Below are positions 6,874-14,096 of a stretch of DNA of 15,648 bases, piece after piece (position 1 is the stretch's first letter; each line of letters opens with the position of its first letter). Source of the DNA: Burkholderiales bacterium (GTDB lineage: Bacteria; Actinomycetota; Thermoleophilia; Gaiellales; Gaiellaceae); the NCBI GenBank assembly GCA_025935595.1, contig JAICUZ010000025.1:1-15648 (forward strand), in the 5' to 3' direction. The position numbers were made by a program, and so were the translations under genes. Below the pieces are notes generated by a model that had not been told where the DNA came from, did not search any database, and saw only the letters and a list, made by a program, of their open reading frames with translations.

Positions 6874-7679
6874 GAGAGTCCCTGCCGCTTCATGTCCTCC
6901 ACCGCCGCCTTACCGAGGTACGCCTCGATCACCCGTTCGTTCTTCTGCACGTCACGCGGCGAGCCCTCGGCGATCTTCTCGCCGTAGTCGAGGACGGAGA
7001 CACGGTCGGACACGCCCATCACGACGCGCATGTCGTGCTCGATCATGAGCACCGTCAGCTCGCGCTCGTCGCGCAGGTGATGCCCGACGAACTGCGTGAA
7101 CTCCGCCGACTCCTGCGGGTTCATCCCGGCCGTCGGCTCGTCCAGGAGCAGGAGCTGCGGCTCGGTCGCAAGCGCGCGCGCCACCTCGAGCTTCCGCTGT
7201 TCGCCGTATGGCAGGTTCTTCGCCGCCTCGTACGCCTTTCGCCGGAGGCCGACCTCCTGGAGCAGCTCGAGCGCCCGCACCCGCGCAGCCGCCTCCTCCC
7301 GCTTCACGAACGGCGTGCGGATGATCGAGTTGAACAAGTTGGCGTGCATGCGGGCGTGCATGCCGACCAGCACGTTCTCGATCGCGGTCATGTTCTGGAA
7401 GAGGCGGATGTTCTGGAACGTCCGCCCCATGCCCTTGGAGGTGATCGCGTGCGGCGGCTTGCCGGTGACGTCCTCACCGAGGAACGTGATCGACCCCGCC
7501 GTCGGCTTGTAGACGCCGGTGAGCATGTTGAAGAACGTCGTCTTCCCCGCTCCGTTCGGCCCGATCAACGAGATCACGCGGCCGCGCGGCACCGTGAACG
7601 AGACGTCGTTGACGGCGATCAGTCCACCAAACTCCTTGCGCACGTCCTGCGCAACGAGCAGATCGCCGTTCTCGCTCAT
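6870..7679 (-). CDS. livG: Branched-chain/polar amino acid ABC importer ATPase LivG
   Basis: 269-aa ATPase partner of LivF. Walker A GPNGAGKTT is at about 40-48, the Q-loop TFQN at 87-90, the family's variant signature LPYGEQRK at 156-163, Walker B LLLLDEP at 176-182 and the H-loop MIEHDM with His at 215. The insert between Q-loop and signature (MHARMHANLFNSIIRTP) is normal for LivG. The ATG overlaps the livM stop (ATGA), and its own stop overlaps the livF GTG. GAGGG abuts the ATG directly; GGGG 7 nt upstream is the better-spaced ribosome-binding candidate. Confidence 0.95.
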   Translation of the reverse strand: MSENGDLLVAQDVRKEFGGLIAVNDVSFTVPRGRVISLIGPNGAGKTTFFNMLTGVYKPTAGSITFLGEDVTGKPPHAITSKGMGRTFQNIRLFQNMTAIENVLVGMHARMHANLFNSIIRTPFVKREEAAARVRALELLQEVGLRRKAYEAAKNLPYGEQRKLEVARALATEPQLLLLDEPTAGMNPQESAEFTQFVGHHLRDERELTVLMIEHDMRVVMGVSDRVSVLDYGEKIAEGSPRDVQKNERVIEAYLGKAAVEDMKRQGLS

Positions 7680-9406
7680 CCCTCGGCCCCCGCATGCGCG
7701 ATGTCGTAGAGCGGCTCGTCGTGCACACCCTCGTGCAACTCGGCCGCGCGCCGCCTCGACGGAATGAGGCCTTCGGGCCGAAGCAGCATGACGATCAGGA
7801 TGATCAGGCCGTAGATGCCCGAGGCGTAGAGCGGGACCTCGATCGGCAGGTGGATGATGCGTAGCCCTGCGAACAGGACGAGGTCGATCACGATCAACCC
7901 TAGAAGCACGAAGCGCATCACCTGCTCACGCGAGCGCAGGAGAAGCCACACGAGCAGCGCGAGGAAGATGCCGGCGACGAGCAGGTTGAAGGAGGTCGCA
8001 CTCAGGTTCGTGTTCAGCCACGAGCCGGTGTTGGCGAGCCCTTCTCGGTCGAGGTACGCCAGGAACGCCGCTCCGACGATCACGCCCCAGATGTTCCCCA
8101 TGCCGCCGAGGATGACCATGCAGAGGATGAACACAGAGATGTTGAAGAAGAAGTCGCCCGGGAACGTCGCGCTCCTGAAGATGGCGTAGTACGCGCCGGC
8201 AACGCCGCCGAAGAACGCGCCGCTCGCGTACGCCCAGGTCTTCGTCCGCATCAGCGGGATGCCCATCGCGGCAGCCGCTGTCTCGTCCTCCCGAATCGCG
8301 ATCCACGCACGGCCGAGGCGGGAGTACTGAAGCCGGAGCGAGCAGAACACCGTCACGAGCAACAGCACGATCGCGACCCAGAAGAAGACGTCCGTGGACT
8401 GGAGCTGGTGCCCGAGGTGATTCGCCTTGCAGCAGGTGAGGAAGTTGGACGGCAGGAACCCGCCCGACGCGTCGGAGACGCGGTTGCCGAAGCCGATCGA
8501 GTCGAGCGGCGTGATGCCATTGGGCCCGTTCGTCAGGTTGACGCCGGTGCCGAAGAGGTTGTCGCCGTTGCGGGCGATCTGCGGCAGGATCTCGCCGAAG
8601 CCGAGCGTGACAATCGCGAGGTAGTCGCCCCGGAGGCGGAGGGTCGGCAGCCCGATGACGATCCCGAAGAAGGCGGTGATCACACCGGCGAGCAGGAGCA
8701 GCAGCCAGACCGAGATGTGGATCCCGCCTGCCCCGGGCACGACGCCGACTGCGCCGAAGTTGAAGTCGTGCTGCGGGACGAGCGCTGCCGAGCAGTTCCC
8801 CACGCTCACGCCGGGCGTCGGGCACTTCTGCCCGGCGAACTGCTGGCTCGCGAAGAACGCAGCGGTGTACGCGCCTGTCGCGTAGAAGGCGACGTAGCCC
8901 AGGTCGAGCAGGCCGGCGTAGCCGACCACGATGTTGAGGCCGATCGCCATCATCACGAACACGAGCATCACCACACCGGTGGCGACGTCCGGCCAGGCGC
9001 CGAAGACCGGGATCGTGAACATGTGGCCCTGGTAGAACGGGTAGAAGACCGCCGCTCCGATCGCGGCCGCCGGGATCACCCACGAGCGGCGCCGGTCCGG
9101 GACCCAGAAGACGGCGAACGCCGCCGCGAGCAGCACGCCGAACGACCGCGGCCCAAGGATCAGGAAGAGCAGCACGAGCGCCGCCTGCGCCCCGATCCGC
9201 CACGGAAGCGGCGGCAGACGGTAGATCCAGTAGACCGCAGCGACGGTCGCGACACCGAAGCCCAGCGCCTTGTCGATGAGGAGGAGCAGTGCCGACAGGA
9301 CGAGCTCGACCGCGATCAGCACACCCGCCCGTTGCATCGCGGGCAGCTCGTGCCAGCGCGCACTCAACCGGCCTTGGAAGTCGACTGCTTCTTCGGTGTT
9401 CTCCAC
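7676..9406 (-). CDS. livM: Branched-chain/polar amino acid ABC importer permease LivM, enlarged
   Basis: Inner-membrane permease, about 576 aa, clearly longer than the usual 300-420. The conserved core starts at about 140, with GLNIVVGYAGLLDLGYVAFY (156-175). It includes the ATPase-contact loop SRLGRAWIAIREDETAAAAM (362-381), VILGGMGNIWG (431-441) and terminal RPEGLIP (543-549). Additions are about 130 residues of N-terminal hydrophobic sequence with several possible membrane segments, a loop with Cys near 195 and 205 (KCPTPGVSVGNC), a second loop with a Cys pair (TCCK, 324-327), and about 50 extra residues with a membrane segment before RPEGLIP. GTG 9406 is preferred: GGAGG at 9420-9416 lies 9 nt upstream and the livH TGA ends 1 nt before it. 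The alternative GTG 9415 abuts GGAGG, too close for a ribosome-binding site. Confidence 0.93.
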   Translation of the reverse strand: MENTEEAVDFQGRLSARWHELPAMQRAGVLIAVELVLSALLLLIDKALGFGVATVAAVYWIYRLPPLPWRIGAQAALVLLFLILGPRSFGVLLAAAFAVFWVPDRRRSWVIPAAAIGAAVFYPFYQGHMFTIPVFGAWPDVATGVVMLVFVMMAIGLNIVVGYAGLLDLGYVAFYATGAYTAAFFASQQFAGQKCPTPGVSVGNCSAALVPQHDFNFGAVGVVPGAGGIHISVWLLLLLAGVITAFFGIVIGLPTLRLRGDYLAIVTLGFGEILPQIARNGDNLFGTGVNLTNGPNGITPLDSIGFGNRVSDASGGFLPSNFLTCCKANHLGHQLQSTDVFFWVAIVLLLVTVFCSLRLQYSRLGRAWIAIREDETAAAAMGIPLMRTKTWAYASGAFFGGVAGAYYAIFRSATFPGDFFFNISVFILCMVILGGMGNIWGVIVGAAFLAYLDREGLANTGSWLNTNLSATSFNLLVAGIFLALLVWLLLRSREQVMRFVLLGLIVIDLVLFAGLRIIHLPIEVPLYASGIYGLIILIVMLLRPEGLIPSRRRAAELHEGVHDEPLYDIAHAGAEG

Positions 9407-9407
9407 C

Positions 9408-10460
9408 TCAGCCACCCTCCGGCGTCTTCTCTCCGAGAAGCCCTTCCGGCCGGAAGACGAGGATCATGATCAGGATCGAGAACACGATCGACTGCGTCCA
9501 GTCGGACCCCGGCATGTGCCACGGGAGGCCCTCGTTCCACGACTGGATCAGGCCGATCGTGACGGCGCCGAGGACGGCGCCCGGCAGGTTGCCGATGCCG
9601 CCGAGCACCGCGGCGGTGAACGCGATCAGCCCAAGTTGGAAGCCCTGGTCGAACCGCACCGTCGTCGCCCACAGCGAGTAGAGCGTCCCCGCGGCGCCGG
9701 CGAGCGCGCCGGCGATGAGGAACGTGAACGAGATCGTCCGGTTGACATTGATGCCCATGATTGCGGCCGCATCCTTGTCTTGCGACGTCGCGCGCATCGC
9801 CTTTCCCTGTCGTGTCCGCTGCACGAGCCAGAGGAGTGCGAGCAGCACCGGGACGGTGAGGATCACGACGATCAGGTGGTTCCATTGGTAGTTGACGCCG
9901 CCGACCGAGAACACGTTCGAGTGCGGGAAGACATCGGGCGCCGTCACATAGTTCGGGCCTTTCCAGGCGAGGCCGACGTCCTGGATGATGAAGCTCACGC
10001 CGATCGCGGTGATCAGCGGCGCGAGTCGCGGCGCTCCGCGCAACGGTCGGTACGCGACGAACTCGATCGCGGCGTTGATCGAGCCGCAGGTGAGCATCGT
10101 GAGGACGAGTGTCGCGAAGACGATCAGGACCGTGACCGGGCCTTGCCCGTGATGGAGGCCGAAGAAGTGCGTCCCGAACGTGATCGTGAACATGCCGGCG
10201 AGCATGAACACGTCGCCGTGCGCGAAGTTGATGAGCTCGAGGATGCCGTACACCAGCGTGTAGCCCAGCGCGATGAGCGCGTAGACGGCGCCGTTCGTGA
10301 CGCCGATCAGCGTCGTCTGTGCGAACTGCGACGGCGAGACCGTGGCCTCCTTGACGAGGAGGACGACCAGCAGGATGACGAAAATCCCCCCCAGCCCACC
10401 GATGAACGTCGGGCGCTTGAAACGGGTCGGGAGGGTCGATGCTGAAGCGTCTGCCGCCAC
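9408..10460 (-). CDS. livH: Branched-chain/polar amino acid ABC importer permease LivH
   Basis: 350-aa inner-membrane permease paired with LivM. Family landmarks are GVTNGAVYALIALGYTLVYG (53-72), INFAHGD (77-83), the ATPase-contact region GKAMRATSQDKDAAAIMGI (219-237), AVLGGIGNLPGAVLG (284-298) and terminal FRPEGLLGE. About eight hydrophobic segments are visible, the first (20-37) preceded by a short basic tail with KRP. It starts at GTG 10460 with no Shine-Dalgarno. A TAAAGT hexamer lies 9 nt upstream, so the mRNA may have little or no leader. It is the first gene of livHMGF. No periplasmic-type binding protein (LivK) is found next to it, so the importer's binding subunit must be encoded elsewhere. 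Confidence 0.95.
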   Translation of the reverse strand: MAADASASTLPTRFKRPTFIGGLGGIFVILLVVLLVKEATVSPSQFAQTTLIGVTNGAVYALIALGYTLVYGILELINFAHGDVFMLAGMFTITFGTHFFGLHHGQGPVTVLIVFATLVLTMLTCGSINAAIEFVAYRPLRGAPRLAPLITAIGVSFIIQDVGLAWKGPNYVTAPDVFPHSNVFSVGGVNYQWNHLIVVILTVPVLLALLWLVQRTRQGKAMRATSQDKDAAAIMGINVNRTISFTFLIAGALAGAAGTLYSLWATTVRFDQGFQLGLIAFTAAVLGGIGNLPGAVLGAVTIGLIQSWNEGLPWHMPGSDWTQSIVFSILIMILVFRPEGLLGEKTPEGG

Positions 10461-10469
10461 GATCAGGCG

Positions 10470-10475
10470 ACTTTA
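10470..10475 (-). promoter_or_regulatory. Candidate -10 for the livHMGF operon
   Basis: On the minus strand, TAAAGT (10475-10470) fits TAnnnT and lies 9 nt before the livH GTG. No good -35 is seen at 17-18 bp. It is the only AT-richer patch in the 70-bp gap to the divergent tRNA. Confidence 0.3.
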
Positions 10476-10513
10476 CTGCCTTCAGGCGCGAAGTCCTATC
10501 TGCGTGACCCGGT

Positions 10514-10519
10514 TACCAT
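10514..10519 (+). promoter_or_regulatory. Candidate -10 for tRNA-Leu
   Basis: TACCAT (10514-10519) fits TAnnnT and ends 11 nt before the first base of the tRNA, a normal spacing for a short 5' leader removed by RNase P. The -35 region is not recognisable. Confidence 0.3.
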
Positions 10520-10530
10520 TGGACCAGCGG

Positions 10531-10614
10531 GCCGAAGTGGCGGAATTGGCAGACGCGATGGACTCAAAATCCATTGCCCTTCGGGGCGTGTGGGTTCGAT
10601 TCCCACCTTCGGCA
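10531..10614 (+). tRNA. tRNA-Leu (anticodon CAA)
   Basis: 84 nt. Acceptor arms GCCGAAG (10531-10537) and CTTCGGC (10607-10613) pair perfectly. The anticodon stem ATGGA/TCCAT encloses loop CTCAAAA, giving anticodon CAA, which reads UUG. The long variable arm TGCCCTTCGGGGCGT marks a class II tRNA. The T arm is GTGGG-TTCGATT-CCCAC. The discriminator is A (10614), as expected for tRNA-Leu. The 3' CCA is not encoded (CCT follows), so it must be added after transcription. It lies between two minus-strand operons; its 3' end is 6 bp from the stop of the convergent cyclodeaminase-like gene, leaving no visible terminator between them. Confidence 0.97.
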
Positions 10615-10620
10615 CCTGAG

Positions 10621-11052
10621 TTACCCGTTGAGCTCGGCAAGCCGCCGCGCGACGCGCGCTGCAGTGCGCGCGAGCTCGCGAGCCGCCTCGGCGTCACCGA
10701 CCACGGCCGTGCGTAACTGCGTGCGGACGCGCTCGGCCAGTTCGGCGGCCTCGTCGGCGCAGTCCGCGATCTCGAGCGGCACCGCGATGATCCGCTCGCG
10801 ATTCGCCTCGCTTCGGTCGGCCATGAACGTGCTGTACGCCTCCGCATCTTCGTCCGCAAGCTCCGCAAGCCGCGACCATAGGGCCTTCGCGCGCACGACC
10901 GCGTCCTCGTCCCCGGCAAAACGGCCGGCGAGCTCGACCAGCGCGGCCGCGAGCGCCGCGGTCAGCGCGGTCGCCGCTCCGCTCGCCGGCATCGGTGTCC
11001 GCTCGCCGAGCGCGGCCAGGAACTCACCGACTGGGCGTTCCGACAGGCTCAT
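10621..11052 (-). CDS. Small cyclodeaminase / methenyl-THF cyclohydrolase-like protein (FTCD_C family)
   Basis: 143 aa, all-helical, resembling the formiminotransferase-cyclodeaminase C-terminal family, which includes FchA methenyl-tetrahydrofolate cyclohydrolase. It begins like that family: RPVGEFLAALGERTPMPASGAATALTAALAAALVELAG, where family members have a P-G-G-G-S-V-A-A turn followed by an alanine-rich helix. It ends AVVGDAEAARELARTAARVARRLAELNG, like the family's conserved D-A-A final helices. Members are usually 180-210 aa, so this one is compact, and its turn is ASG rather than GGGS. Activity is unproven. The start (ATG 11052) overlaps the end of the GMC gene by 29 bp and has no Shine-Dalgarno sequence, suggesting translational coupling as the last operon gene. 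A folate-C1 role fits the methyltransferase upstream. Confidence 0.75.
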   Translation of the reverse strand: MSLSERPVGEFLAALGERTPMPASGAATALTAALAAALVELAGRFAGDEDAVVRAKALWSRLAELADEDAEAYSTFMADRSEANRERIIAVPLEIADCADEAAELAERVRTQLRTAVVGDAEAARELARTAARVARRLAELNG

Positions 11053-12655
11053 GTCGATAGAACGGTGCGGGCTCAGGCGGGAGCGGTGTGTTGCCGCGGA
11101 TCAGGTCGGCGGCGCGCTCGGCAACCATCATGGTCGGGGCGTAGATGTTCCCGTTGGGCACGAACGGGAACACGCTGGCGTCGACGACGCGCAAATTCTC
11201 GAGGCCGTAGACGCGCATCGTCGCGGGATCGACGACCCGGCCCATCGCGCAGGTGCACGACGGGTGCAAGGCCGTCTCGGCGTCGCGAGCGACCCAGTCG
11301 AGGATCTCGTCGTCCGACTCGACTGACGGACCGGGCGAGAGCTCGCCGCCGTCGAACGGCTCGAACGCGGGCGCGTCGAGGATCGCCCGCGCGGCGCGCA
11401 CGCACTCGACCCATTCGCGCCGGTCCTGCTCCGTCGACAGGTAGTTGAAGCGGAGCGCCGGCTTCACCCGGGGATCGGTGGAGGTGATGCGCAGCGAGCC
11501 GCGCGCGTCGGAGTACATCGGCCCGACGTGCAGCTGGTAGCCGTGGCCCTGCGGCGCGGTGCCGTCGTAGCGCACTGCGATCGGCAGGAAATGGAACATC
11601 ACGTTCGGGTAGGCGACCTCGTCGTTCGACCGGATGAAACCACCGGCCTCGAAGTGGTTCGAGGCGCCGGGCCCTTTCTTCGCGAGCAGCCACTTCAGCC
11701 CGACGAGCGGCCGGTTGCGCAACTTGTAGTACGGCGCCATCGTCACCGGCTGGGTCGATGCGCGCTGCACGTAGACCTCGAGGTGATCCTGCAGGTTGTC
11801 TCCGACCGGGAGCTCCGCGACCCGCGCGAGCTCACCCGGCCCCACGCCCGAAAGCTGCAGCAGCTGAGGCGAGTTGATCGCACCGCCGCACAGGATCACC
11901 TCATCGGCGCGGATCGTCCGTCCACCGACCTGGACGCCGGTCGCGCGGGTGCCCTCGAAGACGACCTTCTCGACGAACGTGCGCGTGCGAACCTCGAGGT
12001 TCCGGCGGTTCATCGCGGGATGGAGGTACGCCCGCGCCGCCGACCAGCGCCGGCCGTGCGAGATGTTGCGGTCGAATTTCGCGAAGCCCTCCTGGCGATA
12101 GCCGTTCACGTCGGTCGTGAGCGAATGGCCCGCCTGCTGGACAGCCGCGAAGAACGCGTCGAACAACGGCCCTTCGGCCGGCCCGCGCTCGAGGATCAAC
12201 GGACCGTCTCCCCCGCGCCATTCGTCGGCGCCGGCGACGCATGTCTCCATTCGCTTGAAGTACGGCAGGCAGTGTGCGTAGTCCCAGTCCGCGATGCCGC
12301 CCTCGTGCGCCCACCGCTCGTAGTCGAGCGCGTTGCCGCGCTGGAAGATCATCCCGTTGATCGAGCTCGAGCCGCCGAGCACCTTGCCCCGCGCGTGGTA
12401 GATACGGCGCCCGTTCAGCTGCGGCTCCGGCTCCGACTCGTACTTCCAGTCGTAGAACCGGCTGCCGATCGGGAACGACAGCGCCGCCGGCATGTGGATG
12501 TAGAGGTCCCACCACGAGTCCATGCGCCCGGCCTCGAGCACGAGCACGCGCGTGCCCGAGTCCTCGGTCAACCTCGCGGCCAGGGCGCAGCCGGCGCTGC
12601 CACCGCCGACGATGACGTAGTCCCAATGGTGTCTGACACCAGTGGTGTCAGACAC
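11024..12655 (-). CDS. betA: GMC-family flavin oxidoreductase, choline dehydrogenase-like (BetA)
   Basis: 543 aa, FAD-dependent; the BetA family oxidises choline to betaine aldehyde. The FAD Rossmann motif VGGGSAG is at 16-22, GMC signature 1 RGKVLGGSSSINGM at 89-102 and signature 2 GAINSPQLLQLSGVG at 258-272. Catalytic-site TALHPSCTCAMG has His at 464 and NGNIYAPTMM has Asn at 503. GASNHFEAGGFIRS (330-343) and FHFLPIAVRYDG are especially BetA-like. About eight residues usual before the NLQDH motif are missing (ARVAELPVGDNLQDH; relatives have a G-I-P-V-V-H-x-L-P-G-V-G type segment). Start: GTG 12655 overlaps the aldehyde dehydrogenase stop by 8 bp, and its first codons (SDTTGVRH) are supplied by the palindromic repeat. 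No Shine-Dalgarno is seen. The frame is open upstream to ATG 12745, but that part has no GMC similarity. Substrate is choline by similarity only. Confidence 0.85.
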   Translation of the reverse strand: MSDTTGVRHHWDYVIVGGGSAGCALAARLTEDSGTRVLVLEAGRMDSWWDLYIHMPAALSFPIGSRFYDWKYESEPEPQLNGRRIYHARGKVLGGSSSINGMIFQRGNALDYERWAHEGGIADWDYAHCLPYFKRMETCVAGADEWRGGDGPLILERGPAEGPLFDAFFAAVQQAGHSLTTDVNGYRQEGFAKFDRNISHGRRWSAARAYLHPAMNRRNLEVRTRTFVEKVVFEGTRATGVQVGGRTIRADEVILCGGAINSPQLLQLSGVGPGELARVAELPVGDNLQDHLEVYVQRASTQPVTMAPYYKLRNRPLVGLKWLLAKKGPGASNHFEAGGFIRSNDEVAYPNVMFHFLPIAVRYDGTAPQGHGYQLHVGPMYSDARGSLRITSTDPRVKPALRFNYLSTEQDRREWVECVRAARAILDAPAFEPFDGGELSPGPSVESDDEILDWVARDAETALHPSCTCAMGRVVDPATMRVYGLENLRVVDASVFPFVPNGNIYAPTMMVAERAADLIRGNTPLPPEPAPFYRHEPVGTPSR

Positions 12656-12656
12656 C
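12628..12656. repeat. 29-bp palindrome: inverted pair of GGTGTCTGACACC
   Basis: Two 13-bp palindromic units, GGTGTCTGACACC (12628-12640) and its reverse complement GGTGTCAGACACC (12644-12656), are separated by AGT, so the whole 29 bp is itself a palindrome around one central base. It contains the aldehyde dehydrogenase TGA (12650-12648) and the GMC GTG (12655-12653). A 9-bp alternative stem pairs 12640-12648 (CAGTGGTGT) with 12659-12667 (ACACCACTG) around a 10-nt loop. A variant unit occurs at 523-537. Confidence 0.9.
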
Positions 12657-14096
12657 CAACACCACTGTTTGCAACTCGGTGAACGACTCCATCGGCGCGG
12701 TGCCGCCGACGCGCCCGATGCCGCTCGCGGTGCCCGACCGACCACCGAACGGGAGGTGCGCCTCCCAGTAGTTCGAGGAGTCGTTGATGTTCACCCAGCC
12801 CGTCTTCACCTCGTCGGCGTAGCGCAGCCCGGCAGCGAGGTCGCGCGTGAAGATCGCGGAAAGCAACCCGTACGGCGACGCGTTCGCAAGCGCGATCGCC
12901 TGATCGAGCGAGGTGATCTCGACCACCGGGGCGACGGGACCGAAGGTCTCCTCCGTCGCGACACGGGAGTCCGCCGGGACACCGTCGAGGACGGTCGCTT
13001 GCCAGAACAGCTTCGTCGGGAACCCGCCCGCGCGCTCGCCGCCGTGGACGATCGCCGCGCCGCGCTCGAGCGCGTCGGCGACGTGCTCGTCCATCTTCTC
13101 TGCGACGCCTTCGTTGTTCAGCGGCCCCATCGTCGTGCCGTCGGCGAACGGATCACCGAGTACGACGCGCTGCGCCTTCTCACGCAGCAGAGCGACATAC
13201 TCCTCGCGCACCGCGCGATGCACGAGCAGTCGCTCGCCCGCGGTGCAGCTCTGGCCAGCGCACAGGAAGCACGCCGTGACGGCCGCTTCCGCCGCGAGCT
13301 CCAGGTCGGCGTCGTCCATGACGACGACGGGGCCGTTGCCGCCGAGCTCGAGCACCGCCGCCTTGCCCGCGGCCGCCTCGGCCACCTTGCGGCCCGTCTC
13401 GGTCGAGCCGATGAAGCCCACGCCGCTCGTGCCGGGGTTGCGCGCGATCTCGTCGCCGACGACCGAGCCGGGGCCGGTGACGAAATTGAAGACGCCTTCG
13501 GGCAGGTCGGCCTCGACGACACACTCGGCGAGCAGCGTGCCGCAGACGGCGGTCGTCGACGCCGGCGTCCCGACGACCGTGTTGCCGGACGCGAGCGCCG
13601 GTGCGATCAGCTCCGCCGGCATCGTGTAGGGCCAATTCCACGGCGTGATCACACCGATCACGCCGCGCGGCCTGCGAACGAGCAGCACGCGCTTCCCGGG
13701 CGTGAACGAGTTGGCGAGCCGCCCCTCGAGCCGCTTCCCGTCCTCGGCCGCGTTCCGCCAGTAGGCGACGAGCTCCTCGACCTCGTCGCGCGACTCGTGC
13801 AGCGGCTTGCCCTGGTCGAGCGTGAGCGCGTGTGTGAGCTCGTCGCGGCGCTTCTCGATCTCGTCGCCGACGCGGTGCATGAGCGCGGCGCGCTCGAAGG
13901 CGGTCAGCCGCGCCCAGCCGGTCGCGGCGTCGTTCGCGGCGCCGATCGCGCGTTGCGCGTCCGCCCGCCCGCCCTTCGGCACTTCGCCGATCTGCTCCCC
14001 CGTGGCGGGCGACTCGGCCGTGAACGTCTCGCCGTTCTCGGCGGGCGTCCACGCGCCGCCGACGAACATCCCGCGAATCGCGACGCTAGACGCCAC
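12648..14096 (-). CDS. NAD(P)-dependent aldehyde dehydrogenase (ALDH superfamily)
   Basis: 482 aa, normal ALDH length; oxidises an aldehyde to the acid. Key residues are present: oxyanion Asn in TPWNWP (154), general-base Glu in LELGG (250), catalytic Cys in GQSCTAGER (284) and cofactor-holding Glu in EETFGP (383). The lysine that normally contacts the cofactor's adenosine ribose (K-P-S/A-E type motif) is replaced: NTVVGTPAST at about 172-181. The C-terminal FGGRSGTASGIGRVGG is ordinary for the superfamily. Next to a BetA-like gene, betaine aldehyde is a natural substrate guess, but I see no BetB-specific match. GTG 14096 (GAGGA 11 nt upstream) overlaps the CBS gene by 11 bp; ATG 14069 is an alternative just before the conserved FVGGAW. 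The last two codons and the stop lie in the palindromic repeat. Confidence 0.92.
   Translation of the reverse strand: MASSVAIRGMFVGGAWTPAENGETFTAESPATGEQIGEVPKGGRADAQRAIGAANDAATGWARLTAFERAALMHRVGDEIEKRRDELTHALTLDQGKPLHESRDEVEELVAYWRNAAEDGKRLEGRLANSFTPGKRVLLVRRPRGVIGVITPWNWPYTMPAELIAPALASGNTVVGTPASTTAVCGTLLAECVVEADLPEGVFNFVTGPGSVVGDEIARNPGTSGVGFIGSTETGRKVAEAAAGKAAVLELGGNGPVVVMDDADLELAAEAAVTACFLCAGQSCTAGERLLVHRAVREEYVALLREKAQRVVLGDPFADGTTMGPLNNEGVAEKMDEHVADALERGAAIVHGGERAGGFPTKLFWQATVLDGVPADSRVATEETFGPVAPVVEITSLDQAIALANASPYGLLSAIFTRDLAAGLRYADEVKTGWVNINDSSNYWEAHLPFGGRSGTASGIGRVGGTAPMESFTELQTVVLGV

Noticed and set aside
10531..10614. tRNA-linked integration site
   Set aside because: No integrase, no duplicated tRNA 3' end downstream and no change in base composition are seen, so there is no sign of an inserted element.
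12628..12667. Insertion-sequence end or classical intrinsic terminator
   Set aside because: No transposase or target duplication is visible and there is no T-run after the hairpin. Its position across the overlapping stop and start also argues against termination.
12656..12745. N-terminal extension of the GMC protein to ATG 12745
   Set aside because: The extra residues are ALDH codons read in another frame (arginine/serine-rich) with no similarity to GMC enzymes, which begin a few residues before the VGGGSAG motif.
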